From positions 576 to 36,438 of the forward strand of contig DIRJ01000039.1 in assembly GCA_002427505.1 (NCBI GenBank): 35,863 nt of DNA, given 5' to 3'. The stretch's first letter is position 1, and each line of letters begins with the position of its first letter. Below, one piece after another: positions 1-8,913 of this stretch. The notes under the pieces were generated by a model, which made no database searches, was not told where the DNA came from, and was given only the letters and a program-made list of their open reading frames with translations. This DNA comes from Mageeibacillus sp. UBA5439 (GTDB taxonomy: Bacteria; Bacillota; Clostridia; Saccharofermentanales; DTU023). The translations under genes and the position numbers were made by a program.

Positions 1-1010
1 CGCATGAATTTCTGCAAGACGTAATTGTCCTCGTTAGTACAGCGGGCGGAGGACAGGGCCGCGATTGAGTCAGGACCATGGGCTGCTTTAATTTCCGCCA
101 TTCGCCTGGCCGTATAGCTGAGAGCCTCTTCCCAGGAAGCCGGCTTGAGCTCGCCGTCTCTGCGAATCAGGGGTGTCGTCAATCGCTCTCCGGAACTGAT
201 GAAATCGGTATGGAAACGACCCTTAACACACATTTGCGTTCCGTTAATAGGGGCATCTGCACATGGCGTTACACCAACAACCTTATTATTTTTAACATCG
301 ACATTTAAATCAAAATTACAGCCGGTACCACAGAAGGGGCAGGTGGTGCGGACCTTTTTCAGATCCCAGGGGCGATAGCCGACCAGCTGCTTGTTTTGCA
401 GCGCTCCGGTCGGACACATGGAAATGCACTGGCCGCACATGCGGCAGATGTCCTTGTTGATCGGCTGGTCAAAAGCTGTAGTGACGGTGGATTCAAAGCC
501 GCGCCCGACAAACTCATAAGTGCCGGTGACCTGGATCTCGTTACAAACGCGCACGCATTTGCCGCACTTGATGCACTTGTCCTGGTCCCGGATCATGATC
601 GGATTCAGATCATCAATTGTAAAATGGGTCTGAGCTCCGATATAGCTGGGAGTTTTGACGCCATATTCATAACAAAGCTGCTGTAAATCACAAGAACCGA
701 CTTTGTCGCAGGTGAGGCAGTCTGCCGGGTGATTGCTGATCAGAAGATCCAGCAGGTCGCGGCGCAAAGCGCGCAGCCGCTCTGTGTTTGTATGGACCAC
801 CATACCGTCACGTGCCAAAACCGAACAGGAGGTCTCAATCTTATTCCTGCCCTCAATCTCTACTATGCAGAGCCGGCAGCCGGCAAAGATCGATAAACAC
901 TCGTTGTAACAGAGGTGGGGGATTTCTATGCCGACCAGCTTGGCTGCTTCCAGAAGATTAATCGGTTTCTCCAGTGCCAGCGGGCGGCCATCGATCGTAA
1001 TATTTATCAT
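1..1010 (-). CDS. fdhA: Formate dehydrogenase catalytic subunit, N-terminal part (runs off window edge)
   Basis: About 336 codons are visible, starting at an ATG with an AAGGAG site 8 bases upstream that overlaps the stop of the preceding ferritin-like gene. The N-terminus is a NuoG-like [2Fe-2S] domain (C34, C45, C48, C62), then a His/Cys segment (HPADCLTC), then two [4Fe-4S] motifs (CIKCGKCVRVC and CRMCGQCISMC). After these the molybdopterin oxidoreductase domain begins with CPFCGTGC. This is the architecture of the catalytic subunit of NAD(P)-linked, soluble formate dehydrogenases, which oxidise formate to CO2 (or the reverse) at a Mo/W-bis-MGD site. The frame is open to the window edge. 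In FdhA proteins the catalytic Cys or selenocysteine lies shortly after the last visible residues (QKFMR), so whether this is a selenoprotein cannot be read here. The nuoE-like and nuoF-like partners upstream support formate dehydrogenase over a hydrogenase or complex I NuoG. Confidence 0.9.
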   Translation of the reverse strand, partial: MINITIDGRPLALEKPINLLEAAKLVGIEIPHLCYNECLSIFAGCRLCIVEIEGRNKIETSCSVLARDGMVVHTNTERLRALRRDLLDLLISNHPADCLTCDKVGSCDLQQLCYEYGVKTPSYIGAQTHFTIDDLNPIMIRDQDKCIKCGKCVRVCNEIQVTGTYEFVGRGFESTVTTAFDQPINKDICRMCGQCISMCPTGALQNKQLVGYRPWDLKKVRTTCPFCGTGCNFDLNVDVKNNKVVGVTPCADAPINGTQMCVKGRFHTDFISSGERLTTPLIRRDGELKPASWEEALSYTARRMAEIKAAHGPDSIAALSSARCTNEDNYVLQKFM

Positions 1011-1022
1011 CAAACAGTCTCC

Positions 1023-1502
1023 TTACCAAACTTCTGAATAGGCAACATTCATATAGATCGATTCCAGCCGTGTTTTGTGCGCCTGTTCCATATTCCGCAG
1101 ATTAATAAACATGTCGTACATTTCTTGATTGCCGGTAATTTCATCTGCCAGTTCCTGGTAAAGGGTCATGGCTTCTTCCTCGCGTTTGATGGCGAGAGCA
1201 ATAGCAGCATCAAAGGGCATATCAGTAGTCAGATCCGGTTTTTCTGCAATGACTTCCTCCGCCAGACGGAAATCGGTTGGCTGAGCTTTGATCGGACGGG
1301 AAAAACTTTCCTCCGCCAGCACTCTTTCCAGAAAGCTTCTGTGGCCGAGTTCTTCTTCTGCCAGCTCGTTAAAGAGGTCTGTCAAATCTTTGCTTTTCAC
1401 TTTAGCAGCGGCATCAGCATAAAAATCATGGCTCTGCTGTTCTTTTTTAATACTATCTTTAATGGCTTCACGCATTTCAGCGGACATTCCGGACTTTGTC
1501 AT
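1023..1502 (-). CDS. Ferritin-like / rubrerythrin-family diiron protein
   Basis: 159 residues, ATG start with a GGAGAAGAG site. It is an all-helical protein with two ExxH-type helices (EEELGH near residue 50 and NMEQAH near residue 138) plus further glutamates. This fits the COG1633 ferritin-like family, which lacks the C-terminal rubredoxin domain of classical rubrerythrin. Such proteins are generally linked to peroxide or oxygen protection or to iron handling. It lies between the nuoF-like gene (17 bases upstream) and fdhA (whose ribosome site overlaps its stop), so it is co-transcribed with the formate dehydrogenase. A protective or iron-supply role for this oxygen-sensitive enzyme is my inference. 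The diiron ligands were judged by eye. Confidence 0.8.
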   Translation of the reverse strand: MTKSGMSAEMREAIKDSIKKEQQSHDFYADAAAKVKSKDLTDLFNELAEEELGHRSFLERVLAEESFSRPIKAQPTDFRLAEEVIAEKPDLTTDMPFDAAIALAIKREEEAMTLYQELADEITGNQEMYDMFINLRNMEQAHKTRLESIYMNVAYSEVW

Positions 1503-1519
1503 ATTTACTCTTCTCCTAA

Positions 1520-3112
1520 CTAGCTTTTTGTAATCGCACTGACCGGGCAGACGTCATAACAGTTGCCGCATTTGATGCAGGCGGTCTGATCAATGACATG
1601 CCGCTCCTTGACTTCGCCGCTAATGCAGCTGACCGGGCATTCGCGTTTGCATCTGAGACAGCCGATGCAGGTGTCTCCGATGAAATAGCTGATCAGATCC
1701 TTGCAGTGCAGGGCCGGACATTTTTTATCAACAACATGTGCCTGATACTCGTCAAAGAAATAGTGCATGGTTGAGACCACCGGAGTGGAAGCTGTCTGTC
1801 CTAGTCCGCAAAGACTGGTGGAAGAGATGGTGTCGGCCAGAGAAGCTAATCTGTCCAGATCCTCAGGCTCAGCCTTGCCTTCCGTGATGCGCTCGATTAT
1901 CTCCAGCATGCGTTTGGTTCCCTCGCGGCAAGGTGTACATTTGCCGCAGGATTCATCAACGGTGAATTCAAGGAAGAAACGGGCTATATCCACCATGCAG
2001 TCAGTTTCATCCATAACGACCATGCCGCCTGAACCCATGATAGAGCCGATTTCAGCCAGAGAGCCGAAGTCAACCCTGGTGTCAAAGAGCTCTGCCGGAA
2101 TACAGCCGCCGGAAGGTCCGCCGGTCTGCACAGCTTTGGCGGTGTGACCGTCGGGCAAACCGCCGCCGATATCAAAAACAATCTCGTCGATAGTTGTTCC
2201 CATGGGAACCTCTACCAGTCCGGAGTTCAGCACCTTGCCGACCAGGGCGAACACTTTGGTGCCGGGCGAATCTTCGGTTCCGATTGATGTGAACCAGGCT
2301 GCTCCTTTGCGGATAATCTGAGGTACATTGGCATAAGTTTCAACATTGTTAACGATAGTCGGTTTTCCCCAGAGGCCGCGTACGCTGGTGCGGTAAATTT
2401 TTGGCCGCGGCATGCCGCGCTTGCCTTCGATGGATTCCATCAGCGCTGTGGCTTCTCCGCAGACAAAGGCACCCGAACCTAAACGAAGCTCGATATGGAA
2501 AGAAAAGTCACTGCCCAGAATATTGTCCCCGAGCAGGCCACGCTCTTCCGCTTCGGCAATGGCATGCTCCAGCATTTCTACAGCACGGGGATACTCTGCA
2601 CGGATATAGATGAATCCCTGTTCGGAACCGACAGCGTAACCGCCGATAGCCATGCCTTCGAGTACCGAGTGGGGGTCACCTTCCATGATGGACCGGTCCA
2701 TGTATGCTCCGGGATCGCCTTCATCAGCGTTGCAGATCATATATTTTACATCGCTGTCTTCGCGGGCAGCTGTTTCCCACTTGCGGCCGGCAGGAAAGCC
2801 GGCGCCGCCGCGTCCGCGTAAGTTGGCAGCTTTCATCTCAGTGATGATATCTGCAGGGCTGTTTTCAAAAATGGCTTTTTCCAGGGCCAGGTAACCGTCT
2901 CTGGCTATATATTCATCTAAGCTTTCGGGATTGATAATATTGAAATTGCGTAAGGCCAGGCGGGTTTGTTTTTCATAAAAATCACCGGCCAAAATATATT
3001 CACCGTCTTTTTTAGTCAGATCGGAGCGCTCAGCCAGTAAAGAATCCAGTTCCCCCCGCATATCTTCCCGCAGTAAGTCCAGCTCTTCACGTGTAAGTTT
3101 TGTTTTAATCAT
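1520..3112 (-). CDS. NuoF/HylB-like flavoprotein subunit of NAD-linked formate dehydrogenase
   Basis: 530 residues. The FMN/NADH-binding core carries GRGGAGFPAGRKW (100-112) and the GAFVCGEATALMESIEG segment (214-230). The N3-type [4Fe-4S] cluster has C389, C392, C395 and C435. Two C-terminal ferredoxin clusters follow (C482, C485, C488, C492 and C512, C515, C518, C522). This layout matches the diaphorase subunit of electron-bifurcating hydrogenases and formate dehydrogenases (HydB/HylB/HndC type). The N-terminal ~95 residues contain no cysteines, so the extra [2Fe-2S] thioredoxin-like domain present in some homologues is absent. The protein would exchange electrons between NAD(P)H and the iron-sulfur chain. 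It starts 8 bases inside the end of the nuoE-like gene, indicating translational coupling, and ends with TAG. Assignment to formate dehydrogenase rather than hydrogenase rests on the downstream fdhA. Confidence 0.9.
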   Translation of the reverse strand: MIKTKLTREELDLLREDMRGELDSLLAERSDLTKKDGEYILAGDFYEKQTRLALRNFNIINPESLDEYIARDGYLALEKAIFENSPADIITEMKAANLRGRGGAGFPAGRKWETAAREDSDVKYMICNADEGDPGAYMDRSIMEGDPHSVLEGMAIGGYAVGSEQGFIYIRAEYPRAVEMLEHAIAEAEERGLLGDNILGSDFSFHIELRLGSGAFVCGEATALMESIEGKRGMPRPKIYRTSVRGLWGKPTIVNNVETYANVPQIIRKGAAWFTSIGTEDSPGTKVFALVGKVLNSGLVEVPMGTTIDEIVFDIGGGLPDGHTAKAVQTGGPSGGCIPAELFDTRVDFGSLAEIGSIMGSGGMVVMDETDCMVDIARFFLEFTVDESCGKCTPCREGTKRMLEIIERITEGKAEPEDLDRLASLADTISSTSLCGLGQTASTPVVSTMHYFFDEYQAHVVDKKCPALHCKDLISYFIGDTCIGCLRCKRECPVSCISGEVKERHVIDQTACIKCGNCYDVCPVSAITKS

Positions 3113-3611
3113 CGCTTACCTCCGCTGAGCGTAACTTTTTCAATAAAGGTTTAATTTGCTTCTTTGTAAAATGGGGATGCATCTCACCGTTTACGGAGAC
3201 AACAGGAGCCTTTGAACATTCGCCGACACAGCGTGTTTCCACCAGCGAAAAAAGCCCGTCTTCTGAGGTGGCGCCGGCTTCAATGCCAAGTGCTTCACAA
3301 AAATCGCTCTGCAATTTTTCCGCTCCCTTAACGTAGCAGGCTGTACCCTGGCAAACTGAAATATTGTATTTGCCCAGCGGTTCAAAGCTGAATTGTGAGT
3401 AGAAAGTGGCGACCCCGTAGAGTTCGGCAATCGGCGTATTCAATTCTTTGGCTGTCCATTCCAGAATAGGTCTGGGCAAATAGCCGAAAGTCATCTGAGC
3501 GTCCTGCAGAATCGGCATTAAAGCGCCTTTGCGCCCCTTCCACGCTGCTACTGTTTCTTTAAAGTGCTCAACATTAGACGCCTGTGCTTCCCATGAAAAT
3601 ACTCCTGCCAT
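3105..3611 (-). CDS. NuoE/HylA-like [2Fe-2S] thioredoxin-fold subunit
   Basis: 168 residues, first gene of the formate dehydrogenase operon. It has the NuoE/HndA thioredoxin-like [2Fe-2S] domain, with ligands C87 and C92 (CQGTAC) and C128 and C132 (CVGEC). The preceding helical region (LMPILQDAQMTFGYLP and the following ATFYSQF) is typical of the family. It should form the NADH-side module with the NuoF-like protein encoded next, whose start it overlaps by 8 bases. The start is set by an AGGAGG site 6 bases upstream of ATG. An AT-rich stretch further upstream (about 3641-3660) could hold the -10 element, but I see no convincing -35. Confidence 0.9.
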   Translation of the reverse strand: MAGVFSWEAQASNVEHFKETVAAWKGRKGALMPILQDAQMTFGYLPRPILEWTAKELNTPIAELYGVATFYSQFSFEPLGKYNISVCQGTACYVKGAEKLQSDFCEALGIEAGATSEDGLFSLVETRCVGECSKAPVVSVNGEMHPHFTKKQIKPLLKKLRSAEVSDD

Positions 3612-3762
3612 GTATTCCTCCTAAAAGTACATTCTGATTTACGATTTTATCATATATAGACAGAAACCAAAGGCGTGGCGGCAGGACTTATTGTGGAAAC
3701 CGTCGTATTTGATAAGAAATGTGAATAAGTCTATTGCTTTATACCGAAAAATTGAGTTTCTG

Positions 3763-6700
3763 TTAATCTTCCAACTGCAAACTGCGTTCAGCCTGAAGCA
3801 GCCAGATCAGTTTTTCTTTTACTTTTCTTCCCGTAGCGCGTTCAATAGCTCTGGCATAATAGGCCAGCTGCAGGGCATAGCGTTGTCGCATCATTTCATC
3901 CTGAGAGCGGGGATCGGATGGCAGGCGGTCAGATTTGAAGTCAATCAGAACGACCTGATTATCAGCTTCGACAAACCAGAGGTCAATCATTCCCTGGACC
4001 AGAGTCAGCTCGTCTGCGGGGTAATCCTGACCCAATTCCGCAGCAGGCACGGCCAGGGTGAAGGGCATCTCGCGGTAGACGCGGCCGTTTTTTTCCGCTG
4101 CGAGAACGCGTCCGGCCAGTGTGCTGCCTGCGTATGCCAGAATATTCTGCTCTTTGGCCTTAATCGTGGCCCGCGCTTCTGCAGGTAGCTGCAGCTTTGC
4201 AATCATCTGCTCCAGCTGCCGTCCAAGCTCCGCTATGCGCTCATCTTCAGCTTTATTTACTAAAGAGCCCAGATCGAGAAAACGCAGGAAACTATGCAGA
4301 TGTGTACCCTGTTCTGCGGCTGTCGGTGTTGAACCGTCAGCCTCTGCACGGCGCAGGGTCAGGGCTATTTCTTCCGGCTGTCTGCCTTCCGGCTTGTCGT
4401 GCTGGCTGATCCAGCTTTCAAAAGACAGAACGGCCTGGCGATGCTCCGGCTCTTCCTTTTCCACCAGCAGAGATTCTCTGTCAGCAGCCCGCTTCAGCTC
4501 ACTGACTGTGAGCTTGGCCGGCGCTGCGGCAGCTGCCTGATAGGGCAGGTCGGCGCTTAAAAGTGCGACCAGATCCTGCACATCCCAGGGAGTAGATTCA
4601 CTGTCAAAGGCTGAGTCGCTGAGCAGGAGCATGTCATCTGTGAGCTCCGGGTTTTTCTCAGCGGTCTGTGCCCGGAGACAGCTTTTTTCAAAAATATCAG
4701 CATAGGGAATTGTCTCCAGACTGATATGGGGCAGCTCACAGCTGGCTGCTTCAGAGGAGAGTAGCTGCATAGTCTCTTCAGGATAGCGCAGGAGCAGAAC
4801 TGACCACAAAATATCGGCATAGCTATTGGCTTTCCGGACCAGCTCTGCCGGCAGCAGAGCTTCGCCTGTTTTTCTGTACTGGCGGGGGCCGGCGTCAATG
4901 GCGGCTGCATTGGCTTTTAGAAAGCTGTCATCTGCGGGCAGTTTGCGGTACTCGCTGATCAGAAAAAGCCGGTCCTGCGCCCGGGTCATGCCGACATAAA
5001 GCTGACGCCAGGCTTCAGCCCGCTCCCGCTCCTCCTCATTTTTTTTCTTCTTCCGGTTGAGAAAATTGTCGGCTACTGACAGCCCGTCAGCAGAAAAGGA
5101 ATAGCTGCGGATACCGTCGTGCTCGTCGATGGAAATAAGATCATTGTCGCTCCGCACCTGCTTGTTGCCGAGCCCCAGCAAAATCACGCAGCGCCACTGC
5201 AAACCTTTGCTCTTGTGATAGGTAAGCACACGAACTGCATCGAGATCCGACTGTAAGTCAGAGTCATCAGGGAAAATGTCCCGCTGGCGCAGTTTTTCCA
5301 AACGCTGCAAGAGTTTTTGCACGCTGTCAAAACCCTGAAAGGATGACTCTTTTACAAAATCCAGAAACTGCTTCAGTTCTGTCAGCCGGCGCCGGCTGTC
5401 CCTCAGGCTGCTCAGGCTGCCGTCAGACTGTTCCAGCAGCTTTTCAAACTGAGTTTCCTGCAAAATCAGGCTGAGCAAATCACGGTTGCTGCGTTCCCGG
5501 GCCAGGAGCCGCCAGTGCCTGATCCGCTCCATTGCCTGCTTCAGCTTCAGACGGATTTTTTCGTCTCTTTTATCTGCACAGCTGGAAAAATCCTCAATCA
5601 GCATGACTCTTTCGTGAAAATAGCGGAGTCCGGGCTTTTCCCCGGCTGAGAATTTCTGTTCCGCCAGCGGGCGAATACGTATAAATTCTTCAGGACTCAG
5701 GGGGTCGCCCGACAGGGGGGAAGCCAGATAGGTTGCCAGAGGGATGTCCTGACGCGGATTGTCCAGGACATTAAGCAGAGCTTCGAACTGACGCATAATC
5801 AGATTTTCAGGGTAGATGCCGCCAAAGCTGCCGGTTACAGGAATACCCTGCTTCTCCAGGCTGTCACGCAGGCTTTTGCATTGAGCATTGGTGCAGCACA
5901 AAAGGGCAATGTCCTTTAACTCCGTACCCTCATCCTGCAGAGACCGGATTGTGTCTGCAGCGAGGAGAGATAATCTTTGGAACTCATTTGCCGGGGTGAA
6001 ACCGAGCGCCTTAAGTGGAAAATCATTTTCACTTCCGGAGGACTCAGGCAGATCCTCGCCGGTATTTGTCAGTATGCGCCAGCTGACCTGCCCCGGCTCA
6101 GTAGTGCCGGGTCTGACATATAGGCGCTGGCTCTCATCGTATTCGATCTCCGCAGCTTCACGGGTAAGCAAAGAGCTGAAGATTTCATTAACAAAGTCGA
6201 TGATCTTGCTCTGGCTGCGAAAGTTGGTGGAAAGATTCAGCAGATAATCTTTCACCCCGGAGTCTGCCGAGCCGGAAAAGAATTCCGCCTTGTCGGCACG
6301 GTATTGGAATAGGGCCGGATTAGCGTAGCGGAAACGGTAAATGCTCTGTTTGACATCTCCAACCATGAAAATGTTGTCTCTGGCAATGGCGGAGACGATT
6401 CCGTCCTGAATACTGCTGGTGTCTTGATATTCGTCAATGTAGATTTCGTCGTAGCGATACTGCACTTCGCGGCGGATAGCTTCCTCCTGCAAGAGCTGAA
6501 AGGCCCCGTGTTCGAAATCCGCAAACTCCAGCAGATTGCGGGAAAACTTTTCCTTTTGGAATTCTTTGTCCAGAGCCAGAACCAGTTCAAAAAAACGTGC
6601 TGCGGGGCCGACACTGATTTTTAGATCCTCCTGCATTTCCTGCAGGCTGACAGTAAAAAGAGCCTCGGTATCGGGAAAATATTCCTGCTGCTTCTGAGAG

Positions 6701-7830
6701 CTGATTTTGTTATTGTCATTGATCAGATAAAAGAAAGGCATGAGAGTCGATGACATCAGGTCGACAAAATCGTTGTGATTTATGGTTTTTTCACTGCCTT
6801 TGCCGCCAACTTTTCCCGGCATGGAGATGCCATCGAGCTCCCTGCCGGCTTCGCTTATCCGCTGGAAGTTTTCCACTGTAGCAGCGGAAATGTCGCCTAA
6901 AACTTCCAGCAGCCTGCGGGCGTGATCCATCAGTTCCTGCTGTCTTTGAATGCCAGGGCTTTCTTTAGCTGCATTCCTTACTCGTTCGTAATGCGGATGT
7001 TCCTCTAACAGGCGCAGACCGGCTTTCATTCTATTAAAATGTTCAAAATAAATACTGAAAAAATGATCCAGCAGCTCCTGGGCAGGAAAGCTCTCCAGCT
7101 CAGCCACAAAGTTATTCAGGGACTGGCGGACGAGATTCCGATAATCAGGGAGACTGCGCAATTTGCCCAGACACTGCTTGAGAGCTTCGCGCAAGTTTTC
7201 GTCGCTTAAGCCCGGCGCATAGGCCTTGCTGAGACGATCGAAATCAGCTAAATAATCGAGAGGGTCCGCAGCCGGAAGTAAAACATCTATTTTACGGTAA
7301 TACTCATCCGGCCAGTCCGCTGGGAGCCGGCCATATCTGCTGTCGTCCAGCAATGCATACTGCCGGGCCAGCAGGTCAGTCAGGACTTCATCCAGAAGAC
7401 CTGCTGCCGCTTCTTCGTCTAGCAGTGAATAGCCGGGCTCCAGCAAGGGCTCGCCCCTGTCATCTTTAAACTCGGCCAGATAGTCGCCCAGCAGCCGGTT
7501 ACAAAAGGAGTGAATCGTGGAAATGTGCGTTTGCGGAAAAATACGCAGCAAGGCGTCGAGGTGCGCCATCTCAGCAGCTGTATCAGCATCAGCCCGGGCT
7601 TCAAGCAAACGGGCTTCGATTCTGTTTTTCATCTGCTTGGCAGCAAGATCAGTGAAGGTCATGACCAGAACCCGGGACAAATCAACATCGCCGGCGATAG
7701 CGCGTGTGATGATGCGTTCTGCCAGTACCGCTGTTTTACCGGAACCGGCCGCGGCAGAAACCAGAAGATTCGCCTTGGCGGAAAATCCAATGGCCGCCTC
7801 TTGTTCTGATGTCCAGGATATTTTGCTCAT
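3763..7830 (-). CDS. addA: ATP-dependent helicase/nuclease subunit A
   Basis: A UvrD/Rep superfamily helicase fused to a C-terminal PD-(D/E)XK nuclease, about 1355 residues, the usual AddA length. Walker A is AAAGSGKT (K32). The Walker B region reads IDEYQDTS, motif V/VI segments include VLTYHKSKGLQW and YVGMTRAQDRL, and the nuclease core ends with VVLIDFKSDRL. AddAB processes double-strand breaks for RecA loading in Bacillota. I prefer the ATG at 7830 over the in-frame GTG at 7842, because GGTGGAG sits 5 bases before the ATG. AddB is normally encoded just upstream, but here the upstream DNA is the divergent yedF, so addB must be elsewhere or absent. Stop is TAA. I see no clear terminator in the 150 bases after it. 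Confidence 0.93.
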   Translation of the reverse strand: MSKISWTSEQEAAIGFSAKANLLVSAAAGSGKTAVLAERIITRAIAGDVDLSRVLVMTFTDLAAKQMKNRIEARLLEARADADTAAEMAHLDALLRIFPQTHISTIHSFCNRLLGDYLAEFKDDRGEPLLEPGYSLLDEEAAAGLLDEVLTDLLARQYALLDDSRYGRLPADWPDEYYRKIDVLLPAADPLDYLADFDRLSKAYAPGLSDENLREALKQCLGKLRSLPDYRNLVRQSLNNFVAELESFPAQELLDHFFSIYFEHFNRMKAGLRLLEEHPHYERVRNAAKESPGIQRQQELMDHARRLLEVLGDISAATVENFQRISEAGRELDGISMPGKVGGKGSEKTINHNDFVDLMSSTLMPFFYLINDNNKISSQKQQEYFPDTEALFTVSLQEMQEDLKISVGPAARFFELVLALDKEFQKEKFSRNLLEFADFEHGAFQLLQEEAIRREVQYRYDEIYIDEYQDTSSIQDGIVSAIARDNIFMVGDVKQSIYRFRYANPALFQYRADKAEFFSGSADSGVKDYLLNLSTNFRSQSKIIDFVNEIFSSLLTREAAEIEYDESQRLYVRPGTTEPGQVSWRILTNTGEDLPESSGSENDFPLKALGFTPANEFQRLSLLAADTIRSLQDEGTELKDIALLCCTNAQCKSLRDSLEKQGIPVTGSFGGIYPENLIMRQFEALLNVLDNPRQDIPLATYLASPLSGDPLSPEEFIRIRPLAEQKFSAGEKPGLRYFHERVMLIEDFSSCADKRDEKIRLKLKQAMERIRHWRLLARERSNRDLLSLILQETQFEKLLEQSDGSLSSLRDSRRRLTELKQFLDFVKESSFQGFDSVQKLLQRLEKLRQRDIFPDDSDLQSDLDAVRVLTYHKSKGLQWRCVILLGLGNKQVRSDNDLISIDEHDGIRSYSFSADGLSVADNFLNRKKKKNEEERERAEAWRQLYVGMTRAQDRLFLISEYRKLPADDSFLKANAAAIDAGPRQYRKTGEALLPAELVRKANSYADILWSVLLLRYPEETMQLLSSEAASCELPHISLETIPYADIFEKSCLRAQTAEKNPELTDDMLLLSDSAFDSESTPWDVQDLVALLSADLPYQAAAAAPAKLTVSELKRAADRESLLVEKEEPEHRQAVLSFESWISQHDKPEGRQPEEIALTLRRAEADGSTPTAAEQGTHLHSFLRFLDLGSLVNKAEDERIAELGRQLEQMIAKLQLPAEARATIKAKEQNILAYAGSTLAGRVLAAEKNGRVYREMPFTLAVPAAELGQDYPADELTLVQGMIDLWFVEADNQVVLIDFKSDRLPSDPRSQDEMMRQRYALQLAYYARAIERATGRKVKEKLIWLLQAERSLQLED

Positions 7831-7983
7831 AATCTCCACCACAAGCCGTCTTCCTGTTACTTTATCACACTATTATCAGATACTCTGATCTTTGCTAAGA
7901 TGCTGTCACATAAGTAAACTATACTTTAATTGATAGAAATAAATTACGGAGCACACTTTAGTGTCCCGGAAAGGTAGAGGGTA

Positions 7984-8586
7984 ATGATTTTAGTCGAAGC
8001 AGAAGGACTGGCATGTCCGTTTCCGGTGATTGAGACCAAAAAAGCCTTGCGCAAATCAGGGTCAGAAGATGTAGTCGTGCGGGTTGACAATGAAGCCGCT
8101 GTCGGTAATTTGAAGAGGCTGGCAGATTCAATGCAGCGGAAGTATTCCGTGAATGAATTGTCCGCATCAGTTTTTGAAGTAACAATCAAAGGCAAAACAG
8201 CTGCAGCTGCAGAGCCTGTAGAGGATACCGCACCGGTATTTGCCGAAACAGATACAGAATATATAGTTCAGATCAGTAATAGGCTGATGGGAGCGGGTAA
8301 CGACGAACTGGGCGCAGTTCTGATGAAGAGCTTCATCTATTCTTTGAGCGAGCAGGATCGTCTGCCGCTGGCGATTGTGTTTTATAATACGGGAGTTGAG
8401 CTGACTTGCGAGGGCTCACCCGTACTGGAAGACCTGAAAACGCTTGCAGGGACAGGCGTCAGTATTTTGTCCTGCGGCCTGTGCCTTGATTTTCTCGGGC
8501 TGAAAGAGAAACTGGCTATCGGCGAAATCACCAATATGTACAGGATTGCTGAATTGATCCATACTTACCGCACAGCCCGCCCTTAA
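7984..8586 (+). CDS. yedF: Selenium metabolism protein YedF (TusA-like plus DsrE-like)
   Basis: 200 residues. The N-terminal TusA/SirA-like domain has the CPxP-type motif GLACPFPV (C11, P12). The C-terminal half is a DsrE-like domain with a CGLC motif (C164, C167) near the end. This two-domain layout defines the selenium-metabolism YedF family, which occurs with selD and selenium-dependent molybdenum hydroxylase genes. The cysteines are candidates for carrying persulfide or perselenide. It is the first gene of a plus-strand cluster with DUF3343 and a cysteine desulfurase, and is divergent from addA. A short inverted repeat (ACACT-TT-AGTGT, 7953-7964) lies just upstream and a TATACT hexamer is at 7920, but no good -35 accompanies it. 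Confidence 0.9.
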   Translation: MILVEAEGLACPFPVIETKKALRKSGSEDVVVRVDNEAAVGNLKRLADSMQRKYSVNELSASVFEVTIKGKTAAAAEPVEDTAPVFAETDTEYIVQISNRLMGAGNDELGAVLMKSFIYSLSEQDRLPLAIVFYNTGVELTCEGSPVLEDLKTLAGTGVSILSCGLCLDFLGLKEKLAIGEITNMYRIAELIHTYRTARP

Positions 8587-8607
8587 AAGAAAGCCGCAGG
8601 TGAGTTT

Positions 8608-8913
8608 TTGAACAACCGTTTGCAGATTCCCGATTTTATGCTGGCTTCTTTTGAAACTGCACATGACGCCATGCATGCGGAACAAGCGAGTAAGGAAGCA
8701 GGGATAAAGGCCCGGCTGATCCCGACACCTGAGACTGTCCGGGCAGGCTGCGGACTTTCTTTGCGTATGGAGCCGGAAGCAGCCGCTGCTGTTGCCGGGA
8801 TACTGGAAGGGGAAGGCGTAAAAGTTACTCACTGGACCCTGTCTGCAACTATTGCCGGCCGGCGCCAGTTTATAGGTCAGCAGTCACCTCTGGCTGCCAG
8901 GGAAGAAGAATGA
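8608..8913 (+). CDS. DUF3343 small protein, putative Se/S carrier
   Basis: 101 residues with a TTG start chosen because AGGTGAG lies just upstream. It matches the DUF3343 family, small proteins that accompany yedF and cysteine desulfurases in selenium-using bacteria and are suggested to carry sulfur or selenium. A single conserved-looking cysteine (C48, in VRAGCGLSLR) fits a carrier role. It lies 21 bases after yedF and overlaps the next gene by 4 bases (ATGA), so it is translationally coupled to the desulfurase. The biochemical role is inferred from context. Confidence 0.8.
   Translation: MNNRLQIPDFMLASFETAHDAMHAEQASKEAGIKARLIPTPETVRAGCGLSLRMEPEAAAAVAGILEGEGVKVTHWTLSATIAGRRQFIGQQSPLAAREEE

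Noticed and set aside
7953..7964. ACACT-TT-AGTGT palindrome before yedF as an operator
   Set aside because: Arms of 5 bases are short and no clear promoter overlaps it; chance is likely.
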